DNA from: Oscillospiraceae bacterium | GTDB taxonomy: Bacteria > Bacillota > Clostridia > Oscillospirales > CAG-272 | Reading direction: 5' to 3' | Assembly: GCA_015064185.1 (NCBI GenBank) | Contig: SVSS01000011.1 | Coordinates: 1 to 43,527, forward strand | DNA: 43,527 nt | Part shown: piece after piece, positions 31,076-38,634 of the stretch | How the letters are laid out: each line of letters begins with the position of its first letter | How positions within the stretch are numbered: the first letter of the stretch is position 1 | Program-made: the position numbers and the translations under genes | Notes under the pieces: model-generated | Databases searched by the model: none | Seen by the model: the letters and a program-made list of their open reading frames with translations, nothing else | Told to the model about the DNA's origin: nothing

Positions 31076-31747
31076 ATGTTTCAAATTTTAGTTGTGGAGG
31101 ATGATAAGGATCTTTGTCAAGGCGTGTGTCGATTTTTAAATACAAACGGCTACCAAGCCACCGGCTGCCTTGATGCCGATGCGGCATACGACGCCTTATA
31201 CGAAAAGACCTTTGACCTGATCATCTCAGACATCATGCTGCCGCGCATCGACGGCTTTGAGCTTGTCAGGACCGTTAGAGCGCTCAATGAAAATATCCCC
31301 ATTCTGTTTATGACCGCACGTGACGATCTTACCGCCAAGCAGCGTGGCTACCGTGTGGGAGTTGATGATTATATGGTAAAGCCCATTGATCTTGATGAGC
31401 TGCTGCTGCGCATCGGCGCATTACTGCGCCGCGCCAAAATGGCAGCCCAACGCAAGCTCACGGTGGGAAAGTTCGTCATGGACATGGACGAGCGCACGGC
31501 GTATCTTGGCGATGAGGAGATCCCGCTGACTGCGCGCGAATTCAGCTTGCTTTACAAGCTCCTCTCCTACCCCAAAAAGGCATTTACCCGCACACAGCTG
31601 ATGGACGAATTTTGGGATGCGGACACCTCTTCAGGGCCCCGCACGGTCGACGTTTACATGACAAAGCTGCGCGGCAAGCTGGCGGCATGCCGGGATTTTG
31701 AGATCGTAACCGTGCACGGGCTTGGCTATAAGGCGGTGCTCAAATGA
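31076..31747 (+). CDS. OmpR/PhoB-family response regulator
   Basis: 223 residues. Receiver domain (1-120) with the acidic pair Glu8/Asp9-Asp10 (VVEDDKD), the phosphoacceptor Asp52 in IISDIMLPRIDG, the conserved Thr in FMTARDD, and the Lys of VKPIDLDE. A winged-helix DNA-binding domain follows (about 130-223; ISPTAREFSLLYKLLSYPK-like region here EIPLTAREFSLLYKL, and RTVDVYMTKLRGKL). It should bind DNA when phosphorylated by the adjacent kinase. GGGAGGTAAATC precedes the start. The stop overlaps the kinase start by four bases. Its own cluster is the natural target to test first. Confidence 0.96.
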   Translation: MFQILVVEDDKDLCQGVCRFLNTNGYQATGCLDADAAYDALYEKTFDLIISDIMLPRIDGFELVRTVRALNENIPILFMTARDDLTAKQRGYRVGVDDYMVKPIDLDELLLRIGALLRRAKMAAQRKLTVGKFVMDMDERTAYLGDEEIPLTAREFSLLYKLLSYPKKAFTRTQLMDEFWDADTSSGPRTVDVYMTKLRGKLAACRDFEIVTVHGLGYKAVLK

Positions 31748-32832
31748 ACCGCACACCAAAATTTCACAAGCTCCTGCTTGCCCTTCACCGCTATGTGATC
31801 TTCTTTTTGCTCATTGCCTTCGTCATCACCTGCTGCATGGCGTTGTTCATCACCACCATGACCGCGGCCATGGGGATCACCCTCACCTCAAGGGATATCA
31901 CAACGGCGGCAAAGCTGACCTTTGCAAACGTAGTGCTTTTAAGTCTGATCGTCACCGCCATCGATGCGGTACGCCACAGGCTCATGGTCGAGCTCCCCGT
32001 CAAAAGGATCACTGCGGCGGCGGCAGAGATGATGCGCGGAAACTTTGACGTGCGTATTCGGGTGCCAAAGGCGTTCGACGGCAACGATGCCTTTGGCGAG
32101 ATCATCGAATGCTTCAACAAAATGGCAGGAGAGCTCGCAAGCACCGAAACGCTGCGCACCGATTTTATTGCCAACGTGTCGCACGAGCTGAAAACACCGC
32201 TTGCCGTGATACAAAATTACGCAACCATGCTCTCCTCACCCGCATCAGAGGAGGAAAAGCGGTTAGAATACGCCAAGGCGATCACCGATGCCACGCGCCG
32301 CCTTTCAAGCCTTATTTCTAACATTTTAAAGCTGAACAAGCTGGAAAATCAGCAGATCATACTCTCCCCCGAAACCTTTGATCTCGGCGAGCAGCTCTCG
32401 GAATGTCTTTTAGGCTTTGAGCACATCTGGGAGAAAAAGCACATCGAGATAGAAACCGACATTGCAGACGGCATTCTTGTCACCGCTGACCGCGAAATGA
32501 TGACGCTTTTGTGGAACAATCTTCTTTCAAACGCCTTTAAATTTACGCCCGAGGGCGGTTGCGTTGGCGTTTCTCTGCAAGGTGAAAACGGCTTTGCTGT
32601 GACAAGCGTGCGCGACACGGGCTGCGGCATCTCAGCACAGGTGGGAGAGCACATGTTTGAAAAATTCTATCAGGGCGATACCTCACATCAAACCGAGGGC
32701 AACGGCTTAGGTCTTACGCTCGTGCGCCGCATCATCGACATTACCGAAAGTGAGATTTCGGTTGCAAGTGAGCTGGGGCGCGGTACCACCTTTACCGTGA
32801 AGCTGGAAATGGAGAAGCATGCAACGGTTTAA
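31744..32832 (+). CDS. Sensor histidine kinase partner of the upstream regulator
   Basis: 362 residues. Two membrane segments (about 17-39 and 60-76) with only a short loop between them, so sensing probably occurs within the membrane or through another protein rather than by a large extracellular domain. HAMP-like region about 80-130, HisKA with His147 in FIANVSHELKTPLAVI, then the ATP-binding N box NNLLSNAFKFTPEGG, G1 DTGCGIS, F box MFEKFYQ and G2 GNGLGLTLV. The very short loop and the downstream overlapping membrane gene resemble kinases that depend on a transporter-like or accessory membrane partner. Confidence 0.95.
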   Translation: MNRTPKFHKLLLALHRYVIFFLLIAFVITCCMALFITTMTAAMGITLTSRDITTAAKLTFANVVLLSLIVTAIDAVRHRLMVELPVKRITAAAAEMMRGNFDVRIRVPKAFDGNDAFGEIIECFNKMAGELASTETLRTDFIANVSHELKTPLAVIQNYATMLSSPASEEEKRLEYAKAITDATRRLSSLISNILKLNKLENQQIILSPETFDLGEQLSECLLGFEHIWEKKHIEIETDIADGILVTADREMMTLLWNNLLSNAFKFTPEGGCVGVSLQGENGFAVTSVRDTGCGISAQVGEHMFEKFYQGDTSHQTEGNGLGLTLVRRIIDITESEISVASELGRGTTFTVKLEMEKHATV

Positions 32833-33715
32833 AAAGATCCTTCACCGTCTTCTTTACCCGCACGGAGCGATCCTGTGCCTGCTTACCGTGCTTTGTACCC
32901 CTTTGCTGATCTTGGCGCTCAGCTCCGTGAAAGACGCCGGCATTATCAGCTATTTGATATACGTTTTATCCTTTTATACGCTTGTGGCGTGCGTGATGCG
33001 CGTGCCCGACATCCTACGCTTTGCCAAGAAATTAAAGACGCACAATCGCCTTATACACCGCATTTTTACCGATGCACGCTTTCGCTTAAAGCTTACGCTT
33101 TACAGCTCGCTGACCCTTAACACAAGCTATGCACTGTTTCAGCTTGGTATGGGACTTTACTATCGCTCGCGGTGGTTTTTGGCGCTGGCGGTCTACTATA
33201 TCCTACTGACCGTGATGCGATTTTTCCTGCTGCGCGACCTAAAGCAGCTTACCCCCGGCAGGGATTATGCCGAGGAGCTGCGCCGCTACCGCTTTTGCGG
33301 CATTGCCTTGGCTGCAATGACACCGGCGCTTTTCGTGATCGTTGCCTTTATCATTTGGCAAAACCGTGGATTTTCCTACCATAGCATTACCACTATCGCC
33401 ATGGCAACCTACACCTTCAGTGCCTTTACGGTTGCTATCGTGAATATCATCAAATACCGCAAGCACAACAGCCCCCTGCTTTCTGCTTCAAAGGCGGTGA
33501 GCATGACAACAGCCTCAGTGTCAATGCTCTCACTCGAAACCGCCATGCTTTCCGCCTTTGGCAGCGAGAGCGATACCACGTTCAGACAGCTCATCACAGG
33601 GCTGTCGGGGGCGGCTGTTTGCCTGTTTGTGCTCGGCATGGCGATCTATATAATCACGCACGCCGCCAAAGAACTGAAAATCAGAAAACAAGGAGATCAA
33701 CATGGAACCTTATAA
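32819..33715 (+). CDS. Polytopic membrane protein of unknown function, coupled to the kinase
   Basis: 298 residues with about eight membrane segments (for example 18-38, 42-63, 100-118, 122-142, 158-180, 192-213, 225-245, 260-282). A basic cytoplasmic N-terminus (MQRFKKILHRLLYPH) and a linker of basic residues between segments. No conserved motif recognised. The start lies inside the kinase gene, 14 bases before its stop, and its own stop overlaps the next start by 14 bases, so the three proteins are made from one coupled mRNA. This spacing argues for a functional link to the kinase, possibly as its signal-sensing partner. Confidence 0.8.
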   Translation: MQRFKKILHRLLYPHGAILCLLTVLCTPLLILALSSVKDAGIISYLIYVLSFYTLVACVMRVPDILRFAKKLKTHNRLIHRIFTDARFRLKLTLYSSLTLNTSYALFQLGMGLYYRSRWFLALAVYYILLTVMRFFLLRDLKQLTPGRDYAEELRRYRFCGIALAAMTPALFVIVAFIIWQNRGFSYHSITTIAMATYTFSAFTVAIVNIIKYRKHNSPLLSASKAVSMTTASVSMLSLETAMLSAFGSESDTTFRQLITGLSGAAVCLFVLGMAIYIITHAAKELKIRKQGDQHGTL

Positions 33716-34106
33716 GCACACGCCCTCGGCACAAAACGAGCGCTTTTCCTACACCTATTCCGCCGCCGATCAAGAGGAGCTGCGGCGCATTCGCAAGAAA
33801 TACGCCCCCGAGGAGGAGGATAAATGGGAGCGCCTGCGCGCACTTGATGCAAGCGTAACCGAAACGGCACAGCTGATCTCCCTGATCATCGGCATTTTGA
33901 GCGCGCTTGTGCTTGGTGTCGGTCTGTGCTGTGTGCTGGTATGGGGCAGCAGCGCGGGTATGATCGTGCTTGGCGTTCTCGTTGGCATTGTCGGGCTTGC
34001 GGGCGTTGCCGCGGCATACCCCGTATATGCGCGGATCAGCAAAAAACAGCGTGACCGCGTCGCACCCGAGATCCTGCGTCTGACAGAGGAATTGATGAAA
34101 AAATAA
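33702..34106 (+). CDS. Two-TM membrane protein of unknown function, paralogue of 28721-29071
   Basis: 134 residues. An extra N-terminal ~25 residues (HTPSAQNERFSYTYSAADQ) precedes a helix (ELRRIRKKYAPEEEDKWERLRALDASV) that aligns with the N-terminal helix of the 28721 protein. Two membrane segments follow (about 55-77 and 83-105), then RVAPEILRLTEELMKK, matching the APEI tail. AAGGAGATCAAC precedes the start and the overlap with the previous gene is 14 bases. A terminator follows at 34112. Function unknown. Confidence 0.78.
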   Translation: MEPYKHTPSAQNERFSYTYSAADQEELRRIRKKYAPEEEDKWERLRALDASVTETAQLISLIIGILSALVLGVGLCCVLVWGSSAGMIVLGVLVGIVGLAGVAAAYPVYARISKKQRDRVAPEILRLTEELMKK

Positions 34107-34111
34107 ATTCA

Positions 34112-34155
34112 GGGGGCATTCAAATGCAAAATGCATTTGAATGCCCCCACCTTTT
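34112..34155. terminator. Terminator of the two-component cluster, possibly bidirectional
   Basis: GGGGGCATTCAAATGCA (34112-34128), loop AAA, TGCATTTGAATGCCCCC (34132-34148), ACC then TTTTT. The stem is 17 perfect pairs. The opposing nucleotidyltransferase operon ends 18 bases beyond, so it may serve both sides. Confidence 0.88.
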
Positions 34156-34165
34156 TAAATCTGTT

Positions 34166-35071
34166 TTATTTGTAAAGAGGCTCGGTATAAACGCCTGCCT
34201 CGTGCAGGGCACGAAAGCTCTCGATCACAGCGTATTTGTCCTCTTGGTACGTTACACCAAACCAACGGTCGTTGGTGGGCAGCACAGAAACAGTCGCCTT
34301 GCCCGACCTGATCATACCGTCGATCACCATAGGCAAAAGATACTCTGCCTTGAGATCCTCGGGCGCAAGGGCTGAAAGGAACGCCGTAAAGCCCGCCTCA
34401 AGCTCATCAAAGAAATCGGGGGTGAGTGCCCACATATTCATGGAAACGATCGAGGAGGGGTCAATGGGGGTCCTTGTGCCGTCCTTCTCCACAGCCGCAC
34501 CTGCCCCATCGTGCACCAAGCCACCTGTTTCGGTAACACCCGACAAATATCCGTTCTCTACGCGGCAAACACCGCGCGTGACGGCACCGTTTTCGCTAAG
34601 GGTGTTTTTGAGGATAAAGCCCGGCATGCAGAACTTGCCCCTCTTGCCCGCATTTTTCACAAGAAACTCGTGCGCGAGGCGAAAGCCCTCTTTGCCATAG
34701 TAATCATCTGCATTGATCACAAGAAAGGGTTCGTTTACAATACCCTTGCAGGCAAGCACCGCCTGACCCGTGCCCCAGGGCTTTTGGCGCCCCTCGGGGC
34801 AGGTAAAGCCTGCGGGAAGATTTTCCTTTTCCTGAAAAGCGTATGCCACAGGGCAGATCTTTTCAATACGGTTACCGATGATCTCACGGAAATCCGCCTC
34901 AAGATCGCGACGAATGATAAAAACTACGCGGTCAAAGCCCGCCTCAAGAGCATCATGAATGGAATAATCCATAATGATCTCACCACCGGGCCCTACGGGC
35001 TCAAGCTGCTTGATGCCCTTGCCAAAGCGTGAGCCGATGCCTGCCGCCATAATTACAAGACTTGTTTTCAT
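34166..35071 (-). CDS. Nucleotidyltransferase (sugar/phosphocholine-type NTP transferase fold)
   Basis: 301 residues. It opens with MAAGIGSRFGKGIKQLEPVGPGGE, whose AAGIGSRFG is the nucleotide-binding G-x-G-x-R signature with the Lys/Gln of GIKQLE, then INADDYYGKEGF with the metal-binding Asp pair, and a C-terminal part rich in conserved aromatic and Glu residues (SIVSMNMWALTPDFFDEL). The fold is that of GlmU/RfbA-like enzymes; the product could be a nucleotide-sugar or CDP-choline type. AAAGGAATTTACA precedes the start. It is co-transcribed behind the Wzz/BY-kinase gene (39-base gap), which hints at a role in capsule or polysaccharide. Confidence 0.85.
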   Translation of the reverse strand: MKTSLVIMAAGIGSRFGKGIKQLEPVGPGGEIIMDYSIHDALEAGFDRVVFIIRRDLEADFREIIGNRIEKICPVAYAFQEKENLPAGFTCPEGRQKPWGTGQAVLACKGIVNEPFLVINADDYYGKEGFRLAHEFLVKNAGKRGKFCMPGFILKNTLSENGAVTRGVCRVENGYLSGVTETGGLVHDGAGAAVEKDGTRTPIDPSSIVSMNMWALTPDFFDELEAGFTAFLSALAPEDLKAEYLLPMVIDGMIRSGKATVSVLPTNDRWFGVTYQEDKYAVIESFRALHEAGVYTEPLYK

Positions 35072-35110
35072 TGTAAATTCCTTTCGCCAAACAAAATTTT
35101 TTGCTGAAAA

Positions 35111-36421
35111 TTATTTCGTGTGTGTTTTCTCCCTCGGAGGCGTGTTTACCACCAGCCCCAACAGGCTGCCGCCGGCGGCTGTGAGCGATGCTGCCGCCGC
35201 GCGCAGCTCACGCGCGCCGCTTCTGCCCGGTGCTGCCACCAAGATCGTGTTTGCAAAATCACGCGCGCAAGCCACGGCATCCGTCGCCTCGGTCACAGCA
35301 GGAAAATCCGCCAAAACATAATCATATTGTTTACAATATACCGCCAATAATGCAGCCATACGGTTGGCAAGCGGATGATCGCAGGGGGAAATTGGTGCAA
35401 TACCTGCAGGCAGGAGAGATAGCCCGCTTTTTTCGGTCTGATGCACCAGTGCCTCAGGCTTTTGAATTTTGCCCGCAAGATACTCAGCAAAGCCGGGCTC
35501 TGCCTCGGGTCTAAAAAAGAGCTCCTTTGCGCCGCGCCTAAGATCGGCATCAATCAAAAGCACACGGTGCCCCGCAGTTGCAAGCGAGCGCGCAAGCTCC
35601 GCCACAACGTAGCTTTTCCCCTCCCCCGCACGTGCCGAGGTCACTGCCAAGGTCACAGCACCGTTCTTATCGCGGCGCGGCAAGCGCTCACGCAGGGAGA
35701 AAAACGCCTCCGCCGCGTCGGCAGGCGGCTCTATTTCGGGAATGACACCAAAAAGCGGCACGTCAGGTAGCACGCGATCGATCTCGGCGGCATCGGTCAA
35801 GCGATTGGAAAACAAAAAATAGAAGATAAAAAACACATACGAAAGCACAAGACCGCCCACAAAAAACAGTGCCGCCCATAAAACGGGGTGTGCGGTGGAG
35901 CGCACGGCGGGCGCCGCCTCGCGCAGCAATACCACCACGGAAAAGCTGCCCGAAAGCCCCGGCCATGCCGTTTCCTGAATGAAGGCGGGCAGTTCTGCCT
36001 CCACGGCAGCGATCACCGCGTCGGCAGCTGCCGCATCGCGCGCGGTTACCGTTACGGTAAATACCGTGCTGTCGGTGGCGGCAGTAAGCATCTCGCGCAG
36101 CTCCTCACGGGAGATCGAGAGCGCATGATTCGCGATCATACGGTCAAGCAGCGCGTCACTTTCCTCGGCCAGCACAGCATATTCCTTTGCAAGCGTTTGC
36201 ACCGATGCCAGCTGAGAGGAGGTCATACCATTCGCCTCTAAAAACTGCTCTGATTGCAGATTGCGTACGTAAAACGTAGCGGTTGCGCTATATGCCTCGG
36301 GCAGCAGCGCACGCAGAGCAAAGCCGCCTGTGGCAAGAATGAGGGCGGTGAGAAAAATAGGAACAATGCGCTTTTTGAAAATTGCAAAAAGATCGGAAAG
36401 CGTGAGATATTCGGTTTTCAT
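35111..36421 (-). CDS. Wzz-type chain-length regulator fused to a BY-kinase-like ATPase domain
   Basis: 436 residues. An N-terminal Wzz domain with two membrane segments (about 16-37 and 180-205; the segment after ALFFVGGLVLSYVFFIF) around an extracytoplasmic helical region rich in Ala, and a C-terminal P-loop ATPase domain like CpsD/CapB. Walker A SARAGEGKS, Walker A' VLLIDADLRR and Walker B VLADFPAV are intact. The usual C-terminal tyrosine cluster is missing (ends PPREKTHTK), so autophosphorylation on a Tyr tail is unlikely. It governs polysaccharide length in its relatives. Only one further gene of such a pathway is near, a nucleotidyltransferase, so the polymer genes lie elsewhere or are absent. 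Confidence 0.87.
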   Translation of the reverse strand: MKTEYLTLSDLFAIFKKRIVPIFLTALILATGGFALRALLPEAYSATATFYVRNLQSEQFLEANGMTSSQLASVQTLAKEYAVLAEESDALLDRMIANHALSISREELREMLTAATDSTVFTVTVTARDAAAADAVIAAVEAELPAFIQETAWPGLSGSFSVVVLLREAAPAVRSTAHPVLWAALFFVGGLVLSYVFFIFYFLFSNRLTDAAEIDRVLPDVPLFGVIPEIEPPADAAEAFFSLRERLPRRDKNGAVTLAVTSARAGEGKSYVVAELARSLATAGHRVLLIDADLRRGAKELFFRPEAEPGFAEYLAGKIQKPEALVHQTEKSGLSLLPAGIAPISPCDHPLANRMAALLAVYCKQYDYVLADFPAVTEATDAVACARDFANTILVAAPGRSGARELRAAAASLTAAGGSLLGLVVNTPPREKTHTK

Positions 36422-36460
36422 AAGACGCTCCCTTCTGTTGTAAAATATGAATGTGTAAAA

Positions 36461-36489
36461 ATTATATCATATGATCGATGTGATTTCAA
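36461..36489 (-). promoter_or_regulatory. Predicted promoter of the BY-kinase/nucleotidyltransferase operon
   Basis: Minus strand: TTGAAA (36489-36484), 17-base spacer, TATAAT (36466-36461), preceded by TGA. Confidence 0.72.
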
Positions 36490-36522
36490 GCAAAAAGCCA
36501 AAAAATCTGTCGCATGCCATGC

Positions 36523-36551
36523 TTGCAAAAAAGAAAACGGTATGCTATAAT
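36523..36551 (+). promoter_or_regulatory. Predicted promoter of the PAP2 gene
   Basis: TTGCAA (36523-36528), 17-base spacer, TATAAT (36546-36551) preceded by TGC. It diverges from the promoter at 36461-36489 with 33 bases between the -35 boxes. Confidence 0.8.
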
Positions 36552-36584
36552 ATACGCATATCACACAAAAAAGGATGTATCAAA

Positions 36585-37301
36585 ATGGCTGAATGGATCG
36601 ACGCGGTGTTTAAAAATATTGACCTTTCCATGTTTTCCTTTATGCACGGGCTTGCCGTGGCAACGGGCGAGAGCGTGGGGGCTGAGATCACCTCATGGCT
36701 GACGTATTTAATGAAATTTATCAGCTTTTTTGCGCACGACGGGCTTTGTATGTTTGCCCTTGGCGCCATACTTATGCTCTTTCGGCGCACGCGCAAGCTT
36801 GGCGCATGCGTGTTTATCGCCGTTTGCTGTGGCGGCATCATCACCAATCTTACGCTAAAGCCGCTTATCGCTCGCATGCGTCCTTACGCTAATTTTGATC
36901 ATCTTGCCGAAACCGTGCACGGCTGGTGGGTCATGGTTGGCGAGGCAAGAAAGGGAGAGGGCGTTTTCAGCTCCTTCCCCTCAGGGCACACCACCTCGGC
37001 TACCGCCGCTATGTTAGGGCTTTTTCTTGCAAGCAAGAAAAAGAAATACCTCTTTCCCGTGCTGCTTTTCCCCCTTTTGATGGGTGCATCTCGCATCTAT
37101 CTCATGGTACACTACACCTCGGACGTGCTGGCAGGGCTTGTGGCAGGCGCACTCGGCGGCATTGCCGCGTATTTTATCACCAAGCTGATCTTCAAGAAGC
37201 TTGAGGCACACGGAGAAAATCGCTTCTGCCGTTTTGTGCTTGACTTTGATCTTGTGGAATGGATCAAGCAAAAATTAGGAAAATCCGAAAAAGCAGTATA
37301 A
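36585..37301 (+). CDS. PAP2-family membrane phosphatase
   Basis: 238 residues, about six membrane segments. All three PAP2 motifs are present: KPLIARMRP (K-x6-RP), FPSGHTTS (PSGH) and SRIYLMVHYTSD (SR-x5-H-x3-D), giving the catalytic His pair and Asp. Such enzymes dephosphorylate lipid phosphates (undecaprenyl-pyrophosphate, phosphatidic acid or phosphatidylglycerol-phosphate) outside the membrane. GGATGTATCAAA precedes the start at 36585; the 38 in-frame codons before it overlap the promoter and are not coding. It ends 0 bases before the dispersed repeat at 37301. Substrate not determined. Confidence 0.92.
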   Translation: MAEWIDAVFKNIDLSMFSFMHGLAVATGESVGAEITSWLTYLMKFISFFAHDGLCMFALGAILMLFRRTRKLGACVFIAVCCGGIITNLTLKPLIARMRPYANFDHLAETVHGWWVMVGEARKGEGVFSSFPSGHTTSATAAMLGLFLASKKKKYLFPVLLFPLLMGASRIYLMVHYTSDVLAGLVAGALGGIAAYFITKLIFKKLEAHGENRFCRFVLDFDLVEWIKQKLGKSEKAV

Positions 37302-37430
37302 ATCACAACCACCCGTCAAACGGGTGGTTTGCACTAGGGCTAAAAGCCCAATACTCCCGGCCGGCGGCTCAAGCCGCTGGCTTTTGCTTTCAAAAGCGGT
37401 CTGCAAAAATGCCTTCTCCTTGAGGAGAAG
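37301..37430. repeat. Dispersed repeat, copy B (inverted relative to 1-126)
   Basis: Begins with AATCACAACCACCCGTCAAA, then CGGGTGGT, GGGCTAAAAGCCC, CGGCGGCTCAAGCCGC and CTTTTGAAAGC-type pieces, ending in CTTCTCCTTGAGGAGAAG. Its first base abuts the PAP2 stop codon. Reverse-complemented it matches 1-126 closely. Confidence 0.85.
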
Positions 37431-37640
37431 GTGGCAGCCGAAGGCTGACGGATGAGGTGTAGCGCGAAGCGCGTTTGTGCGGCTCGTTGCAAAACTCGAA
37501 CACGCCGCTATGGCGGCTACACCTCACCACCCGCTACGCGGGAGCCTCTCCTCAAGGAGAAGCCTTATGTAACGATACACTCTATACAAAAGGGGTATAA
37601 CCCATTGTTCCCCACCCGCATAGCGGGTGGTTGTCTGTTT
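37413..37640. repeat. CTTCTCC inverted-repeat element with further hairpins
   Basis: 37413-37565 has CCTTCTCCTTGAGGAGA near its left end and TCTCCTCAAGGAGAAG at its right, in inverted orientation, with inner blocks GGTGGCAGCCGAAGGCTGACGG, ATGAGGTGTAGC and GCTACACCTCA that also pair across the element. From 37606 a CCACCCGCATAGCGGGTGG hairpin and a GCACTTCGTGC hairpin follow. No plausible gene lies in this roughly 220-base stretch. The design (short palindrome, variable stem, GACGGATGAGG) is the same as the units at 614 and 698 in outline but a different sequence class. Confidence 0.75.
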
Positions 37641-37740
37641 CGCACTTCGTGCGGGGGTGCCTGAAGGCACTAACTCAAAGGGATCACACAGCGCGGTGAC
37701 CCCTTATTTCTTTTGCACCCATAAAATTTTTCAACGGGAC

Positions 37741-37769
37741 TTGCGATTTTCCCCCCGTTATGCTATACT
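37741..37769 (+). promoter_or_regulatory. Predicted promoter of the plsY operon
   Basis: TTGCGA (37741-37746), 17-base spacer, TATACT (37764-37769) preceded by TGC. Confidence 0.75.
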
Positions 37770-37821
37770 GATTATGTATATTTTTCAACCAATCCGAAAT
37801 TTTCCCAAAGGAGGGCATGCT

Positions 37822-38634
37822 ATGTTTTGGGTCTGGGGCATTTTTAATTTATTTGAAAACGGCTTGCTGAACGCCATAAGAACCGCACTAACCCCCGACG
37901 AGGTTGGTGAGGCGATACTCACAGGCTGCGGCTTTCTTGCCGTGGTCGTCATATCCTATCTCCTCGGCAGCGTCAACTGGGCGCTGGTCATTTCAAAGGT
38001 TTTCTACCGCGACGACGTACGCAAATACGGCAGTGGCAATGCGGGCACCACAAACGTGCTTCGCACCTACGGCAAAAAGGCGGCAGCCTTTACCTTTCTT
38101 GGCGACGGCCTCAAGGGTGTTTTGTCTATCGTGATCGCCTGTGCTATCTTCGGCTTTCCCATGCAGGGCGCAGAAGTCGCGGGCGGCGTTATATATGATA
38201 TACACTACATCCACCTTATCACCGCCGCTTATCTCGCGGCTCTGTTTGCCGTGATCGGTCACATTTTCCCCATTTTTGCAAAATTCCACGGCGGCAAGGG
38301 CTTTGCCACGTTCCTGTTTTCCGCGCTTGCCCTAAACCCCGTCATTGGTCTGATTCTCGTTTCCATTTTCCTTGTATTGGTGCTTGGCGCGCACTATGTT
38401 TCGCTCGGCTCCGTCGTAACGGCGGCATTCTATCCCATACTCCTCAGCTCCTTTGATCAAGCCTTTACGAAATACGGCGTTGGCGTGATCTTTGCCTTCT
38501 TCCTTGCCGCGCTTGTGGCATGGAGCCATCGCAGTAACATCAAGCGCTTGCTTGATCATACAGAGCGCAAGACCTACTTCTTTGGTAAGAAGCAAGACAC
38601 CGAAAACACAAAAAAAGATAAGGAAAGCGTATGA
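37822..38634 (+). CDS. plsY: Acyl-phosphate:glycerol-3-phosphate acyltransferase
   Basis: 270 residues, integral membrane protein. It transfers an acyl group from acyl-phosphate to glycerol-3-phosphate, the first step of phospholipid synthesis. Motif 1 is KYGSGNAGTTNVLRTYGK, motif 2 KFHGGKGFAT (within GHIFPIFAKFHGGKG), and the third region LGSVVTAAF. The N-terminal 45 residues are longer than in many PlsY proteins, and the C-terminus carries a Lys-rich tail (KKQDTENTKKDKE). Start 37822 is chosen because of AAGGAGGGCATGCT; the reading frame goes further upstream but lacks PlsY-like sequence. It overlaps the next gene by four bases. Confidence 0.94.
   Translation: MFWVWGIFNLFENGLLNAIRTALTPDEVGEAILTGCGFLAVVVISYLLGSVNWALVISKVFYRDDVRKYGSGNAGTTNVLRTYGKKAAAFTFLGDGLKGVLSIVIACAIFGFPMQGAEVAGGVIYDIHYIHLITAAYLAALFAVIGHIFPIFAKFHGGKGFATFLFSALALNPVIGLILVSIFLVLVLGAHYVSLGSVVTAAFYPILLSSFDQAFTKYGVGVIFAFFLAALVAWSHRSNIKRLLDHTERKTYFFGKKQDTENTKKDKESV

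Noticed and set aside
36461-36584. N-terminal extension of the PAP2 frame
   Set aside because: It overlaps both divergent promoters; ribosome binding site and motifs place the start at 36585.
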